Assembly: GCA_036874045.1 (NCBI GenBank)
Contig: CM072336.1
Span: forward strand, 25,991,501-26,055,500
Length of the DNA: 64,000 nucleotides
Source of the DNA: Cymodocea nodosa
Lineage: Eukaryota; Streptophyta; Magnoliopsida; Alismatales; Cymodoceaceae
Direction of reading: 5' to 3'
Shown: one piece after another, positions 11,660 through 24,500 of the stretch
Position numbering within the stretch: position 1 is the first letter of the stretch
How the letters are laid out: each line of letters opens with the position of its first letter
Notes under the pieces: model-generated
Databases searched by the model: none
Seen by the model: the letters and a program-made list of their open reading frames with translations, nothing else
Told to the model about the DNA's origin: nothing
Translations under genes and position numbers: made by a program

Positions 11660-13200
11660 CCCTGAAAAATTCAAAAGCTATCACCACACCATGAAACACA
11701 AAAAATTTAGGAGATAACTAATCATTATCATGCCCTAAAATACCAAATTTTCAACAAAGAAGAAGTAGATTTTTTCTCACAAAAAACTAAAGTAGAAGTT
11801 TGCCTTCACATGATCAGGAGGAAAATGAAGCCAATGGGAGATACAGCGACATGAATTCATCAATCCATCATATAAAAGACATTTTTCTCCATCATTTTCT
11901 TTACAAAAACCCCTCACTAAGGAAACCAATTCCAAACATGTCCACCAACCACAACAAGTCCTCCATCTAGACAATCTTGTCGCAGCACTAAAAACCCTTT
12001 CGTTCACAAACACACCTTCAGACCTCAACAGATCCTCCTTGCCGCAGTCCACATCTTCCCCATCATAGCCCCTCCTACTCCGTCTCCCAACAAACCCTCC
12101 TCGTGAAATGGCAGCATCAATCTTTTAGATATTGACTACATTATTTTCTCTTCAAAGAATTCCACTGCAAATCCTGTGTCTCAATTTTCAGGTCTTTTCC
12201 TTTCCTTAAATATCCCAAATCGACAGCTTCTCGTCAACCATCCCTGACAGCATAACTTGCCTTCCTTATCTACTAAACCATCATTCAATTGCACTCTAAA
12301 CCTTTGTTCATGACCTTCAGTTGAACCACCATCGGCTGTGTACAATGAAATAATCATCACAGCCTGCTCTCGTACTTCCAACTACTACTACCAGGAGATA
12401 AGCTTCCCTCTTCCAATCCGTTCATCATACCTTTCGGTTGCCATTCATTCTTAGTAGGAGTTCATCACAATTCCAACCCAAACCAGCAATGAAAACAACA
12501 TCCTTCTTTTGGGAGGCAAAAAAAAAAAAAAAAACATCGAGAACATCATGAAAACTTCTAATGAACGACATCAATCGATTGAATCGTTAATTTCTAAACA
12601 CCATCGCGTTTTGGATATTCAGATCAGAAAGAATTGGGAACGAGATGCACCTGCGACTACCGCCGACCGAGGAACCAACGCTCAGAAGCAGAACTCTTTG
12701 ACCACTGGAACCCTTAGCTTACGGTCGAAATCTATCACAGTACAAATACTTTCCTTTTGATAAAAAACATTTTTCCTTTCAAAAATATGGTTTTTAATAA
12801 TAGTCAACGAAAACCACGTCTACCTAAATTAATGATATTTAAAAAATAATGATGCCAAAAAAACATATATCGATTAATTAATTGATTTGACAGTTTTTGA
12901 CGTTGGGTTCAAGACTTTGAACAAGGTAATCGAGACTTATCGCTTGATGACACATTTGCTGTAGTTAATCGATACATTTGTTTATTAACATTTTATTTGC
13001 TTTACGTTGATTTTTTGTTTCATAACTTTTTTTATTTTCACTTTCATCACATTCTAAATACACAGACAAATTTTAAGTTGATTATTTTGAATGTCAGATA
13101 CTTATTAACGTAACAATATCTATACCATACGACCATCACGTGAGATCAACGTAGATGACCGTTGTTTGCATGAATATCTTATTATTTGAGGTTTGAAAAA
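11660..13200. other. Upstream region of the ERDJ2-like gene; no supported coding sequence
   Basis: This interval probably holds the promoter and untranslated exon(s) of the ERDJ2-like gene, which is transcribed leftward. Open frames of 66-91 codons on both strands (for example 11777-12052 minus and 12509-12760 plus) carry no recognisable domain. A purine tract GGAGGCAAAAAAAAAAAAAA lies near 12512. Base composition is richer in G+C from 12000 to 12730 than in the surroundings, as expected near a transcription start. Nothing else is identifiable. Confidence 0.4.
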
Positions 13201-13245
13201 AATATTTAAATAATAAAATCTTAAACGAATAAGTATGATTTCTAC

Positions 13246-13690
13246 GTGCTTCTCATTTCCAAATCAATAACTTTGACCAAATCCAAAATGGATGAGATCG
13301 AGGGAAGGTTTCTGGAGTACGTGACAAAAGAAGACTCGTCGATCGAGAGGTGGTATGGAAATCGACGGACAACGTCGACTTCACCTCTCACGTCGGTCGG
13401 TGGTTCCTCCAGTTCGAGGAGGGCAAACGACGAAGGACGTCGTCTCGCTTGTTGTGGTGGACAAACGTTTCAGCGGCGGCCACAGGCGTCAACGTAAATG
13501 GAGATGGGCGCTTGCTTATCCTCTCGGTGCACGGCGGTGTCGGTCACGGAGATTACCTCTCCTCTCCCATTTCCAGCGGCGTTTGCGTGCACGCCTTGAT
13601 AAATTTCTCGTTGCAAAGTCCGAGATTTATATATCATATATAATGATTCCTTCCTTCCTGAATTTCGTCTTATATCAGGTTTAGGTACAT
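13246..13690 (+). other. GC-rich island with overlapping open frames, possible gene relic
   Basis: A GC-rich block of about 450 bases stands out from AT-rich surroundings. Three plus-strand frames stay open for 83-109 codons across the same bases. The most gene-like start is ATGGATGAGATCGAGGG at 13288, giving MDEIEGRFLEYVTKEDS. A second frame gives VDFTSHVGRWFLQFEEGKR, suggesting that a frameshift may divide one ancestral reading frame. I do not recognise the family. It may be a decayed exon or a CpG-rich regulatory segment. Confidence 0.25.
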
Positions 13691-13796
13691 TTGCTTAATT
13701 CAAGGAAAAAGGAAGAAGATACTTGTAAGCTTGAGATAGAGGTGAAGAAGAGTGCTGAAAAGCTTCATATTGAATGAGAAAGAAATAGAGCTTAAA

Positions 13797-13798
<2 letters not shown>

Positions 13799-13837
<39 letters not shown>
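13799..13837. repeat. (TA)n microsatellite
   Basis: About 19 uninterrupted TA dinucleotides follow GAGCTTAAACT. Likely length-polymorphic. Confidence 0.95.
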
Positions 13838-13840
<3 letters not shown>

Positions 13841-14099
13841 AATAAATCCTTTCATTTAGGTCATTTGATTTTAAATTGAAATTTCGTTTTTCTTTGTTTT
13901 AGAGATTAAAAATGGGGCAAAATTTGTATTTCACTTGTAGGCTGCATTTGGTTGGAAGCATTCTCAAGTTCCCTCGTCTGTGGAGTCAGAATCCAACGCT
14001 TGTGCTAAGGAGCGGCTTTGGTGGCGATGACAAGATTACGAGAGCCACATCTGTACATGTTTTCGTAGATGTTGGTATTGGTTTTTCGTTGAATTGATT

Positions 14100-14480
14100 A
14101 CATGAATTGTGTGAGGTTGGGTGAGGAGGATCGATCTGCGTGAAGGAGAAGACATCGAGCAATGAAGTGCAAGGGGATTTTGCCAGTAGAAGAAGACATT
14201 TATAGCCTGACAATTTATTTGGTGATGCAAATTCAGATGCCAAATAGAATCTATGATGATTGATTCAATGCCGGGCATAATGAGTATAAGGGCCTCAAGA
14301 TGCCTTCTTCTCGTCTTATGAACTTTAAGCTGTATGAAAGCCTCATATTTGACTCTTGGAGTATACGATAGAGACTATATTTAACTTATTAAGTTGAATC
14401 TAGGAAGGTTTTCTGTGTGAGATTAGGTTAGGAGAAACCACATGCGGAAGAGAAGACGTCGAGTTGGGGGGGGGGGGGGA
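14100..14480. repeat. Degenerate direct duplication ending in a G14 run
   Basis: Two segments about 305 bases apart are similar. One, at about 14108-14160, runs from GTGTGAGGTTGGGTGAGGAG through GAGAAGACATCGAG. The other, at about 14415-14465, runs from GTGTGAGATTAGGTTAGGAG through GAGAAGACGTCGAG. The second copy runs into 14 consecutive G residues at 14466-14479. No coding function is apparent. The arrangement could be two copies of an LTR or leader segment. Confidence 0.5.
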
Positions 14481-15959
14481 TATGCACAAAGGAAAAGCTG
14501 GACGAGGGTTTCGGAAGAGTCAAGAGCCATTGCACTCAGATAGAATTGATCATATGAAGAGCCGTTTCTACTCCTTTCTTTTTTCTTTTTAACGTTCGTC
14601 TATAGTAATTAGAAACCGTCGCATTATGCTTGATACTGTGCGGTATTTGTACACTTGTTTCATCGTTTACTAACTCCGAGATGGAGCTAATGGCAAGCAA
14701 ATGGTTTGAGAATACCCTCAGATCTTGATTGGGTCTCATGTAAAGACATGCTACAAGAGATCAGCATCATCCATTGATATAATAATAACGGAGGGTTGGA
14801 AAGGAGACAAGGAAAGTTGCTTCATGGGCCATTATCCGTTATTATTTAAAAATTTTATTTATAGGTTGTAGTTTGTGTTTTGCAATTAAGATTTTTTTTT
14901 TTTTCAATTTAAAAAAAAAAACTTATTTGAATATATATATGACAATTTTTTACATCCAAGGTCAACTGCAAGGACGTGGCTCCAGCCATCAAGGAATATG
15001 ATTGAGATTAATAGGTTATTATAATAGTTAGCCATCAAGGAAGGATTTTTTTTTGCTTGTATGCCCTTGTAAAATCTTATATTGTCATGTATATATTACC
15101 AATATAAAATACTCATTCAGCAGCATGCCCTCCTAAAACATAAAACACCATATTCAATGCCATTTTCATTAAAGTATCCAACTTAAATCTTTAATTTATT
15201 ACTCTACCTTGCAAGTGAAATTACTAAATTATCCTCACTATCATCTTATTTTACCGTGATCACCACCATTGATACATTTGTTTTGCCACCCGTCATGTGA
15301 GGGAGAGTAGTTGGTTGATAATTTATTGGCTAGAAGAAGAAAGATGATATTTAAAAAATATCTTTTACACATAAATAATTAATGGTCTAAATAGATATTT
15401 AATCACAGGTGGTGATGATCATTGTAGCTGATTTTTTTTACACACTACCTGTCATGAATTAATTTAGAAGAAATCAATACAGTACAACGCACTTTACATA
15501 TATACTTTATCAGATATGGATTGGGTGCATGCATATTTATTCCAATCATTCAAGAAAAAGAAAACGTTTGTTGGGCATGCACATGCCAGGGATCGACTTG
15601 ATTTAAACCAGAGATGGATTGGAAAGTTCAGATGTTTGCATGAAGAAAGTCCTGGAGGAGAGTCAGGCTTGATTTTTTTTATTTTATTTTGATAGCACTT
15701 GCTTTTTTAAGGTTTCAATCTAAAGTTTGATTTGATTATGATCATGGGTAAGTGAAATTTTACAAAGTTAGCTTCTATTTTCATAAGCTAACAGTGATGA
15801 CTTTATAGATTTTTAAAAGATCGATATGTGAATCTTGTTTGACAAATTTTTCATTAAGAGGTTTTTTTTGGTATACAAATTTGTTAAGTCAAAATCTTAT
15901 ATAAGTGGAAAAGAAAAGGAATTTAGTTTTACATGAAGATATTAAGACCTATCGCTCAC

Positions 15960-16240
15960 AAATTCTCATTTGATATCAGAGCTAGATTTTTATCGTGGAC
16001 CATTTGTAAGTATATAAAATACTAAAAGTCACAAATGAAAGAATTTATTAAGATAACGTCTTACATCGGTAGAAAAGAAATAGAACCGAGCTTATATAAA
16101 AGAGAAAATATCACTCACTTTCAATTAATTTTGAGTTGTACTTTCACTCTGCTTATAAATCTTATTTTTCAAAATTCATGCCACCATAAGCTCAAATCAA
16201 AGATTGATTTAATTTTTTGATTCTCAAGTTTTAATTGTTT
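15960..16240 (+). mobile_element. LTR retroelement remnant (PBS-like site and LTR promoter-like motif)
   Basis: TGATATCAGAGCTAG at about 15971 resembles the plant primer-binding site TGGTATCAGAGC. About 90 bases further, ACATCGGTAGAAAAGAAA is followed by GAGCTTATATAAAAGAG, a typical LTR promoter block with a TATA box. Similar ATCG..GAAA..GAGCTTATRTA blocks occur near 13770, 23450 and 23600, suggesting a dispersed LTR family. No protein domain is present, and order and boundaries are unclear. Confidence 0.35.
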
Positions 16241-17150
16241 GACATGATTTTGAACTAATATTAAGTCACAAGCACAAAAGCTTTTCAATACTTGTTAATG
16301 ATTTAGGGTTTCTAGCAAAAAGTAGTACCACGATTTACCCAATTAAAATCCCTACACAAGATTAATTGTTTGTGCTTGCTTTTTAAGGTATTGTTTCTTT
16401 TGGATGCATCTAGCTAGAGAGTGAAAAGGAATCTTGCCTATGCTTATCCATGAACAGTTTGGTCACCCACAAGAATATGTCATGGAAACTTCTCACAAGG
16501 TTTGTCTTCTTGATATAAAAAAATGAAACTTGAGTACCAATGCTTGTGGTGGTTGCCAAGCTGCGCGTTACAGCTCATGCATACGCTTCCTTTCTTTCAT
16601 GTTCATCTTAATGGATGTTGTGCTGTCTTTACTTCCAAATAGTGCACTGTGATGTTTGCGTGCATGAGAGCCCCCCCCCCCAATTAATTCCTTCACTCAA
16701 CACAACAAGTACGTATTACATGGTTTTATTCTTTCAAATTAAATTCTGAACTCTTTATGTTAATTGCCTTCTTTGTTTTTCAATGGCATGCGTAAGACAA
16801 GCTCAAATGAAAAATTGCATCTTTCAAGTGCGAGTGATGGAGGTGATCGATGAATTTAATTAGCTCAAGTGTGCTTAATTACCTCTCGTTTGTTTGAGAA
16901 TGCTATAGATCATCATAGTAAAATGGTAACGTCGAGAGGAAACACATATATAACCACAACTAATATGTTTCAGTTTTTTTATTGGATAATGGTAGCATTC
17001 TTACCTAAATAAGATTCATAAAGGTTTGAAGTGAGTCCAATAATTTAGTGAGAATATCTCACACAATATTGGTGACCATGGTGAAGGGCTGATCGGGTCA
17101 AAGGAGAAGATAAGCTAAGTTTGGATGATTGTGGCAAAGGGTGGAAGGTT

Positions 17151-17184
<34 letters not shown>

Positions 17185-17365
17185 TTAAGTCATTGTGATA
17201 AAAGATTAGATGAATTAAATGCTATAACAGGTAAAGCCATGGTTTGAGCAATAGCCTACTCATGGCAGAAGACCAAGATAGCTCGAGCCAAGCATACATA
17301 CCCAAATGCGATGGTGTTGGTGTAGATGTCATCCATAAAATCATTTGCACCATAATTAACAACTA

Positions 17366-17600
17366 CCAACTTTCAATATAGTGGTTATGCACAATCCTAA
17401 AACTAATATTAAAGCACAAGTCATGGGTTCAAATCCCAACAAGCGTGTGTTGGGAGGGATTACTTGTGAATGTGGTGAGGGGTTGAGTAAGTTAGAAGCG
17501 AGAATGGGCCAAGTTATAAAGACTGTGGCAAGGGACCAGATGGAAAGTAAGTAGCGAGCAAGAGTGAAAACAAGCCATTCGAGCAGAAGTGTATACTTTT
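17366..17600 (+). mobile_element. tRNA-derived SINE-like sequence
   Basis: A box A-like TAGTGGTTATGCACAA (about 17378) is followed at typical tRNA spacing by a box B-like GGGTTCAAATCCC (17425-17437). The following bases do not fold as a full tRNA, and the anticodon arm is not convincing, so a tRNA gene is rejected. A tRNA-derived SINE head is the best explanation. No clear poly(A) end or target duplication was found. Confidence 0.45.
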
Positions 17601-19228
17601 TACCATAGCATAAAGATTTACCATTGTAGGTATGTACAACGACATTTTTCACTTTAACAAAACCTCTAAAGTTTTTTCCTATATAAGGAATATATAATGG
17701 TAATATTTTTACCTGGATTTGAAACAAAGACCCTTTCTCCCCAAAATCTTATAAGGAGAGCAAAGATCAACTACACTATCCACTATTGATTATTTTTAGT
17801 TCTCTACATTATAATAAAGCCAAATTAATGTCTCAAAAAGGAAAAAACCAAATGCCTAGTAAAAAAAGACACTACTTATTACACTTTATTATGAGGTTAA
17901 CTATAATAACTTTTTGTCAGAAAATGCCAAAATACTACCATTATAAAGAACTTTATCGTGTGGTTCTTAGGTTTAAATTAAAATTACTAATAGTAAAAAA
18001 GGAAAATATTGAATAAAATATTACCAAACTTGAGTTCAACGACTTTTTAGCACTTGGTTTCGAATATGTGATCCGAGATTTTGAGATTATGATAATGTAA
18101 CCATAATTTGGATAAAATTATCAGTAGTAACTCTATAAGAGGGACACCCCAATAATCCACATGGTCCACTTTTTTTTAATTAAAAAATTAGCTTGTTGAT
18201 TATGAAATGTGCATAGTAAAATAGGCCATAAAATCTTGTGACCCATAAACTCAATTAGACAAAACAACATAATAGTAGACTGTAAACCACCCGATTTCTA
18301 TCACACTGTAAATATGTATAATAATAGTGATCATAATGTATGATTTGAATTAAACAATACCTATTTTAGTAGCAGGTAAGCTTAATTAATCAAACTATTT
18401 CAGTCCAATCAACAACATATAACCTACATTTTTTTGGCAAACCACTAGTATTAATTAGGTTAACCTCCACATCTGAAACCACCGATAAAAGAATAATATA
18501 ATTGATATTTCACTTTCATGTAAAGTTTAAAAAGAATAGCCCTCCTGAAATGGATTTTTTATATTTGCATGTAAGTAAAAAAAAAAATGTAATAATTATT
18601 TTTATATTATTCAAAAATTTATATTTACTTGTACAGTTAGGAGGGGTTTGTGTCTAAAGGGAAATAACTAGGCAAATGGAATGTTGAAAAAAAGAGAGGA
18701 AAGTTTTAAATTCATTTGTGCTTGATAGATTCTTGGAAAAGAAATTAAAAATTTATCATTTTTGTCAAAATACTAAAAGGTTTCAATAAAGGAGGTTACT
18801 AGTAGTTTTGTAATTGTAATTAACTTTTAAATTGATCATCAATTTCTTAAAAGAATATGCGATTTGAAATTGAAATAATAGTAAATAAAATGAATAAAAG
18901 ATACACTACATGAACAATAATATTTATAATGATTTATTAGATGGTTACATGTACTCGTCAAGTAAATCTCCTTGAACCTATATTATATTCAGTATTGTTT
19001 CAGGCTAATACATTACTGTTTTAAAAAGGTTGAATGTTATACACTTAAAGAATGTGATACGCATACGCCAAAAATCTTAATATATTATTTTATTTGATAA
19101 TATATTAAATAAATATAAATTTTAAATAACATAGAAGTAGGAACTAATTTTTACCTGGCATGGAAGTAAAAGTTCCTTTAAGAAAGTCCGATTCATCTCT
19201 GGCAGAATCATTTGAGGAACAACGAGGC

Positions 19229-19234
19229 CACGTG
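19229..19234 (+). promoter_or_regulatory. G-box (CACGTG) upstream of the DREPP gene
   Basis: A perfect CACGTG in the context GGCCACGTGGGA lies about 680 bases before the DREPP start codon. It is within the GC-rich proximal region that begins near 19190. G-boxes bind bZIP and bHLH factors, often in light or ABA responses; regulation of this gene by it is an inference. Confidence 0.5.
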
Positions 19235-19751
19235 GGACGACGCAAGCTTACAGATCGGCTGCATCGTCTGCGGGTCCCGCGGGGGACACCCAATCGCCAG
19301 CTACCATTTCACCCATCGTTCCCGAAACACCCCTTGTCTTCCAAAAAATCTACGGTCCGTACCGTCGCCCACCGCTTCGGCCGAGGGTTCGGGGGTCCCA
19401 AAATGACCATTCTGCCCTTTACGTGCGTCTTGAGCGTAGAGGCGTGCGAAGCGTGGATCCTCAGGCCGACGGTGGATTCAAGGGTGATGTGACCGTTGCG
19501 TGGGTACGGTGGGCCTGGGCTTTTCGTAATTTTGTGGGACGACAGGGTGTTTTGGTAGGCTTGTCCTCCCCACCCCCTCCCCCTTCCCTTCTATATTTCT
19601 TTCCCCCGTACCACTAATCGTGGATCGCAAACCCTCCCTCCCTCTCATTCTTCTTCTTCTTCTTCTCCTTCCTCCTCTTCCTCTTTTGCAGATTCCTGTT
19701 TTTGTTCTTCCACCGAGAGGAGCCCGGAAACTGCTGAGATATATATAACTG

Positions 19752-19883
19752 GTATGTACCAATCGATTCCTTCCATGTCGTAGCTTGTGATATATGTCAC
19801 CCTGAACGCCCTCCTCCTTGTTCCTGCTTCTCTGTGTGTGTTTATGAGCTAAGCTTGGTGCTTCAATATCGATCGTTTTTCAG
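19752..19883 (+). other. Probable 5'-UTR intron of the DREPP gene
   Basis: AACTG/GTATGTACC at 19752 is a good donor, and TTTTTCAG at 19876-19883 is a good acceptor. The acceptor precedes a GAGAGA-rich leader and the start codon at 19913. A CTT-rich tract at 19645-19690, typical of plant 5' leaders, precedes the donor. The intron is inferred from splice consensus only. Confidence 0.55.
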
Positions 19884-19912
19884 AGGACGAGAGAGAGAGA
19901 GAGAGATCAGAG

Positions 19913-21584
19913 ATGGGTTACTGGAAAACGAAGGTGGTCCCAAGGATCAGGAAGTTCTTTGACACCAAGACTGGTCCTAACAAGAAGGCTGCTGCCGATG
20001 CGTGCAAGGACTTTGATGAATCAAAGGTGTGCTGTGTTTTTCCCCCTTTTAGATTCTGATTTCGTTTGGGTCTCCTTTGTCTGGAGCGATGATCATCTTG
20101 ATTGGGTCTATGGTGTGTATATATCGCAGGAGAAGATGGATAAGGAGTTGGAAGAGAAGAAGGAGGAGCTCCAGCCGAAGGTCATGGAGATCTACGAGGG
20201 TTGCACTGCAGAGATCAAGGTATAACACCACCACCACCACCACCACCTTCCTTAATACATATCTATCTATATGATAATGATATAAATATATTTACAATTC
20301 GACCACCCAAAAAATTGATTTTTAAAGGTGACTCCTGATTTGTATCTGTATATTGAAAAATAAAAGAGGAAGATCAATTTGTTTTTAATTAATTCTGGAG
20401 AATCAATCAACACCAAAACTATAGTTTCATATATGAGAATATTGGTATATATCTTGCATACAAAAAAATCTTAATTTTCGGAAATGAAATTGTTATTTCA
20501 AACTAAATCAATTAACAATCACCAAAAAATTTAAAGATAAAATAAAACTTATCAAAAAATAAATCAATTAATATGTATGGTTGGTTGCCAGATCTCCAGG
20601 CACTGAAATTTTTGTTGACTATGCTGTTTGGCGAATGTCGACATTTGATTGACAAGAATATTATTACAGCAAAAAGTTGGCATCTTTGCCTTTATCCAAA
20701 CATAAAATCCAGAGATTTCCCTCTCATTCCAAAATCAATTATAATAACTCAATTCATCAGAAATAACAATATCTATGATTTTCTTTGAAAATTTTGAATC
20801 TTTCGGAATGAAAAAAAAAGAAGAAGAAAAACACTGTTATCGCGAAAACCAAACCTGTTTGCCTGGCTTGTCTTGTCCGATGACTAACAATCGTTTGCTG
20901 GCTTGTTTGTCCTCACTCAGGCGGTGCTGAAGGACCCATCGGTGGCTTCCGTGGAGAAACACTCTACCCTTGTCAACAAGCTTCTTGAAGATCTCGCCCA
21001 GATAGGTATATTTACAGAAAAATGTTAAATTCTAATCATTGATCATGAATTGCCATAATCAGCTCGGGCAACAATATATTCCGACTATAGTTGTTGGCTG
21101 GTCGATCACATGTAATTTTCTATAACCTACGATGGATAAAGAGTGCAGTTCATTCATCGTTTTTCTTTTTCTTTTTTCTGTTGCAGACTTTCCTGGATCG
21201 AAGAAAGCAAGCGAGGCATCGGCCAAGTACGGTCCAGTCCTGGTCTCCAGCTCGGTGTTGTTCGTGTTCGAGAAAGTTGCCACCTTTCTTCCGGCAGAAC
21301 CAGAACCAGAGAAGGCGGTGGAGGCGGAGGAAACCCACAAGGAGCCACCCAAGGAGAAGGAGGAGGAGAAGACGCCGGCCGCCGCTCCGGCGGAGACTCC
21401 GGCCGCTGCTGTGGAGGTGAAGAAGGATGAGGTGGAACCTGTGGAGGTGAAGAAAGAAGTGGAACAAACCCCACCGCCTCCACCAGCGGCCAAGGAAGAG
21501 GCACCCACCACCGAGGAACCGGCGCCGGCGAAGGCTACCGAGCCGGAGACGGCCACCAAGCCGGCAGAAGGAGGGAAGGCATGA
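19913..21584 (+). CDS. PCAP1: Plasma membrane-associated cation-binding protein (DREPP/PCaP family)
   Basis: Four coding exons, 19913-20026, 20130-20219, 20921-21005 and 21187-21584, join in frame to give 228 residues. DREPP/PCaP proteins bind Ca2+ and phosphoinositides and sit on the inner face of the plasma membrane. The start MGYWKTKVVPRIRKFF has the family's N-myristoylatable Gly2 and the basic phosphoinositide-binding stretch. The middle has EKMDKELEEKKEELQPKVM and KYGPVLVSSSVLFVFEKV, both typical. The C-terminal half (about residues 130-228) is a Glu/Lys/Pro/Ala-rich tail with repeated VEVKK and EEAP units. The last exon is much richer in G+C than the introns. The start codon is fixed by the myristoylation context and follows a GAGAGA-rich leader. 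Many long open frames overlap the last exon but are shadows of it. Confidence 0.95.
20225..20248. repeat. (ACC)n microsatellite in DREPP intron 2
   Basis: Seven to eight ACC units lie immediately after the intron 2 donor of the DREPP gene. Confidence 0.9.
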
Positions 21585-24500
21585 GACGGGCTTGCGATCT
21601 ATTAAGCTGAATGTACAAGCACAAACCCGTGGCTATTAATTTGAAGATTTGTTATTCTTTGATCGTCTTCTGATATTTGAATATTCTCTAGTGCTCTATG
21701 AATCTACCCATGTTCGCTGTTTCTTTTGCTTTTCTCTTTCCTTTCTTTTTTTGTTGTTGATGTGAACGCCGAGAAGATGTATATGATCAAACTCTAAATA
21801 TTATATTTATTGTGTGTTTTATTCAGACAGAAAAATGTTTCTGGCATTCAAGCATTTGAATATTGTCTGTGTTAGTACATCGCATTCTTTTTGAATAATG
21901 CTAAGTAGTGTGTGTGTGTGTGTTTTTTTTTTTTAAACCTTGATTTGAATCAACACCTCATGCATTCTTTCTCTCGTAATAGTTGATTCTTGACTTGTGG
22001 TAGCATATCTTTGAAATATTGATTCATTGACGGTGGTTTTGCTAGCTGCTTCTTCCTTCCCTATCACTTGATTAAGAAAAACAGGCTACATATTTGAAAG
22101 GTCATGCATATATGCATGCAGTTCATCTTGAACCATGAAAAACAGTAAATTTCTGTATTGCACACCATTACTTGTTCTAAGATAAAAATACCATTATTAT
22201 CAAAGAAAGGGCTGCCATTTAGTAATATAATAAAATATCATGATTGATCGTTTACTTAATTGTGGTTGGAAAGCGGATAAAATACACTACCAAAATTGAT
22301 GGAAGCATTTCAAACCCATGAACCAAACGCACGTCAAGAACATCAAACTTGGTGTCATCAAGAACATATGAATAGCCCTTCTTTTTTCTTTTGATAATTA
22401 TGTATCCATCATGTTTTTCATATTTTCAATTACGTAAATGTCCAAAAAAAATCCTAGACTAACGAACACTAAACTAATTAAAGTGAACATCCTCATTGTG
22501 GTCCTCCCACAAGTTGGAGCATCCTAATTATGTTAGGGGACATATATGAAGTGGATTCAAACCCATATGTATCCATATCCCAATTAATTTTTAGATAATC
22601 ATTTGAATATCTGAATTCGCATCCAATGAATTTATTGGAATTCAGATAACATTAATTTGAATCAGCAAAAATGAAATCTGTATAATCAAAATCTGAATAT
22701 CCGAATTCAAGTAATCCATAATATATTGTTCTTCCTACCAAAAAGATTATATATTTGTCTACATTTTTATAGAATCAGCACAAATATAAATTGAGTTGCA
22801 TGATAAATATTTAAAAGAGATTTTTGTTTTTAAATATGTTATTTTTAAGCATTGCAATTTTGTACCCTTCATTTTTTTTTTTTTTTATATGAATGATGTT
22901 AATGTATATATACCTGCATATATATACGTACGTCATTTGGCGTGACAGATATCTGAATGGTACAATTAAGTAGATTTAAATTACAGGATGTCTGGATGTT
23001 AGCTAAGCAGATTCAGATTGGTGGATATTCAAATGGTAAGTAGATAGATTTTGGGTATACATATCTAGTTTGAACCGGATATTTTCCAATATCAATTTCG
23101 GAATCAGAATGATTCCTCAGATATATACATCAGAATGAAGGTCAAATGTCTATGTCAGGAAGAACAAAATGCGGATTGTGACAAGAACGTAATCCATAAA
23201 AATAAACACACGTGTATATCTCCGTCACAGCTTGATGGTTCCCTACACGGAACTCCAAACTTGGCGTGCTCATATTACAATGTAATTTTATAATTCCATC
23301 AAGTGATAAAGCAATCGCTCAAGATCGATGCTTGTGCTTGGTTGGCTCTCCCATCATCAATCCACTCCACCAGTCGCCTGGAGATACAGCATGCGGCATG
23401 CAAGACCAAGAAAACCAATGATCTTTTCTGAAAGATTTCACATCGAGTACGAAAACGATGAAACTTGAGCTTATGTAGCGAAGAAGAATCCATCTCCTTT
23501 GTTAACTTTCACTTAAAACTTTACATAATACCGAAATAGGTTCATATACGTTCACCTATAAATAAAGAAAAATGTTAGAAAATTAAGTCTTCCATCGATG
23601 AAATTTGAACTTATATAACGATAAACTTCTCTACTCGTAATTGATTGATCTTAAACTGAAACTTCACAAATTCCAAACAGAAGAAAATATTTTCCACCTG
23701 ATGCTTATAATAACTGAATATGTTTATGTAGTGTAGGATCTGATGATAAACTCAAGTGGCCGCTACTTGAGATAAGAGAATAATTAATGGGTACGATCAA
23801 TGAGGATGGATATGTTTAGAATTTTTGAATGCAGACAGGCATGCATGACAAAGAGAGCAGATGGTCATGGGATTACCTTGCCACCCTCTCTTGATAAGAT
23901 TTTGTTTAGATAGAAGTTTATCTTGACTGCTGCCAACCATGGGAATGATCTTAACCGTACCTCAAGAGGTGTCGAAGATTTTTAAATTTGTTTACGTTGC
24001 ATCACTAAATTTCCAAGGATTTTGGGAGATGACATCATGCAGCAAGTGGTGTTCTATTTGTCTCTAGAAATTTTGATACAGATTTGGGTAGCAGTTCTTC
24101 AGAGAGGGTAGGTTCTAACCATTTACTTTCCCAGAAAAGCACAGATTTTTCATCCCCATCAATGTGGTGACAGAAATTAACAAAGGAGAAGATGTCTTTT
24201 TTAAGAGTTTTCCACAAGGGGAGAAGCCCTGCGGGATGAAGAACTACCAATAACATGTAGACGTAGACATGAATAATAATTTTACACCACATAGAAGCTT
24301 CCAAATTAAGGAGCTTGCACTTCAAAGCAATGGTAATGTTACTTAGACGTTTAATTACCACACCCCTTTTGGATTTACAAACACATTAATTGCCCATTTA
24401 GAAGGAAGAGAGCATATAATTTGGTTTGCCATTACCAGTAGAGCCGCGTAGAAATACAATATTATATTTATCTTTTCCTTATCTTTTCTATTGACATGGG

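Larger units (their letters stand above)
14750..19150. other. Long AT-rich non-genic stretch with scattered repeat scraps
   Basis: No exon with recognisable homology was found on either strand over these 4.4 kb. Visible items are a (TA)n tract at 17154-17182, a C11 run at 16671-16681, an LTR-like remnant around 16 kb and a tRNA-like SINE around 17.4 kb (both listed separately). Open frames at 16035-16220, 17356-17727 and 17786-18016 lie in repeats or low-complexity DNA and are not supported as genes. Confidence 0.5.

Noticed and set aside
11777..12760. Open frames upstream of the ERDJ2-like gene
   Set aside because: No recognisable domain, no continuity with splice sites; more likely promoter or untranslated exon sequence.
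17366..17440. tRNA gene
   Set aside because: Only box A and box B resemble tRNA; acceptor and anticodon stems do not pair.
17356..17727. 123-codon minus-strand open frame
   Set aside because: It runs antisense through the tRNA-like SINE; its GFEP-containing peptide comes from the box B region and is not a protein domain.
21091..21504. Long open frames on both strands over the last DREPP exon
   Set aside because: They are by-products of a GC-rich, low-complexity coding exon; only the frame with the DREPP sequence continues from the upstream exons.
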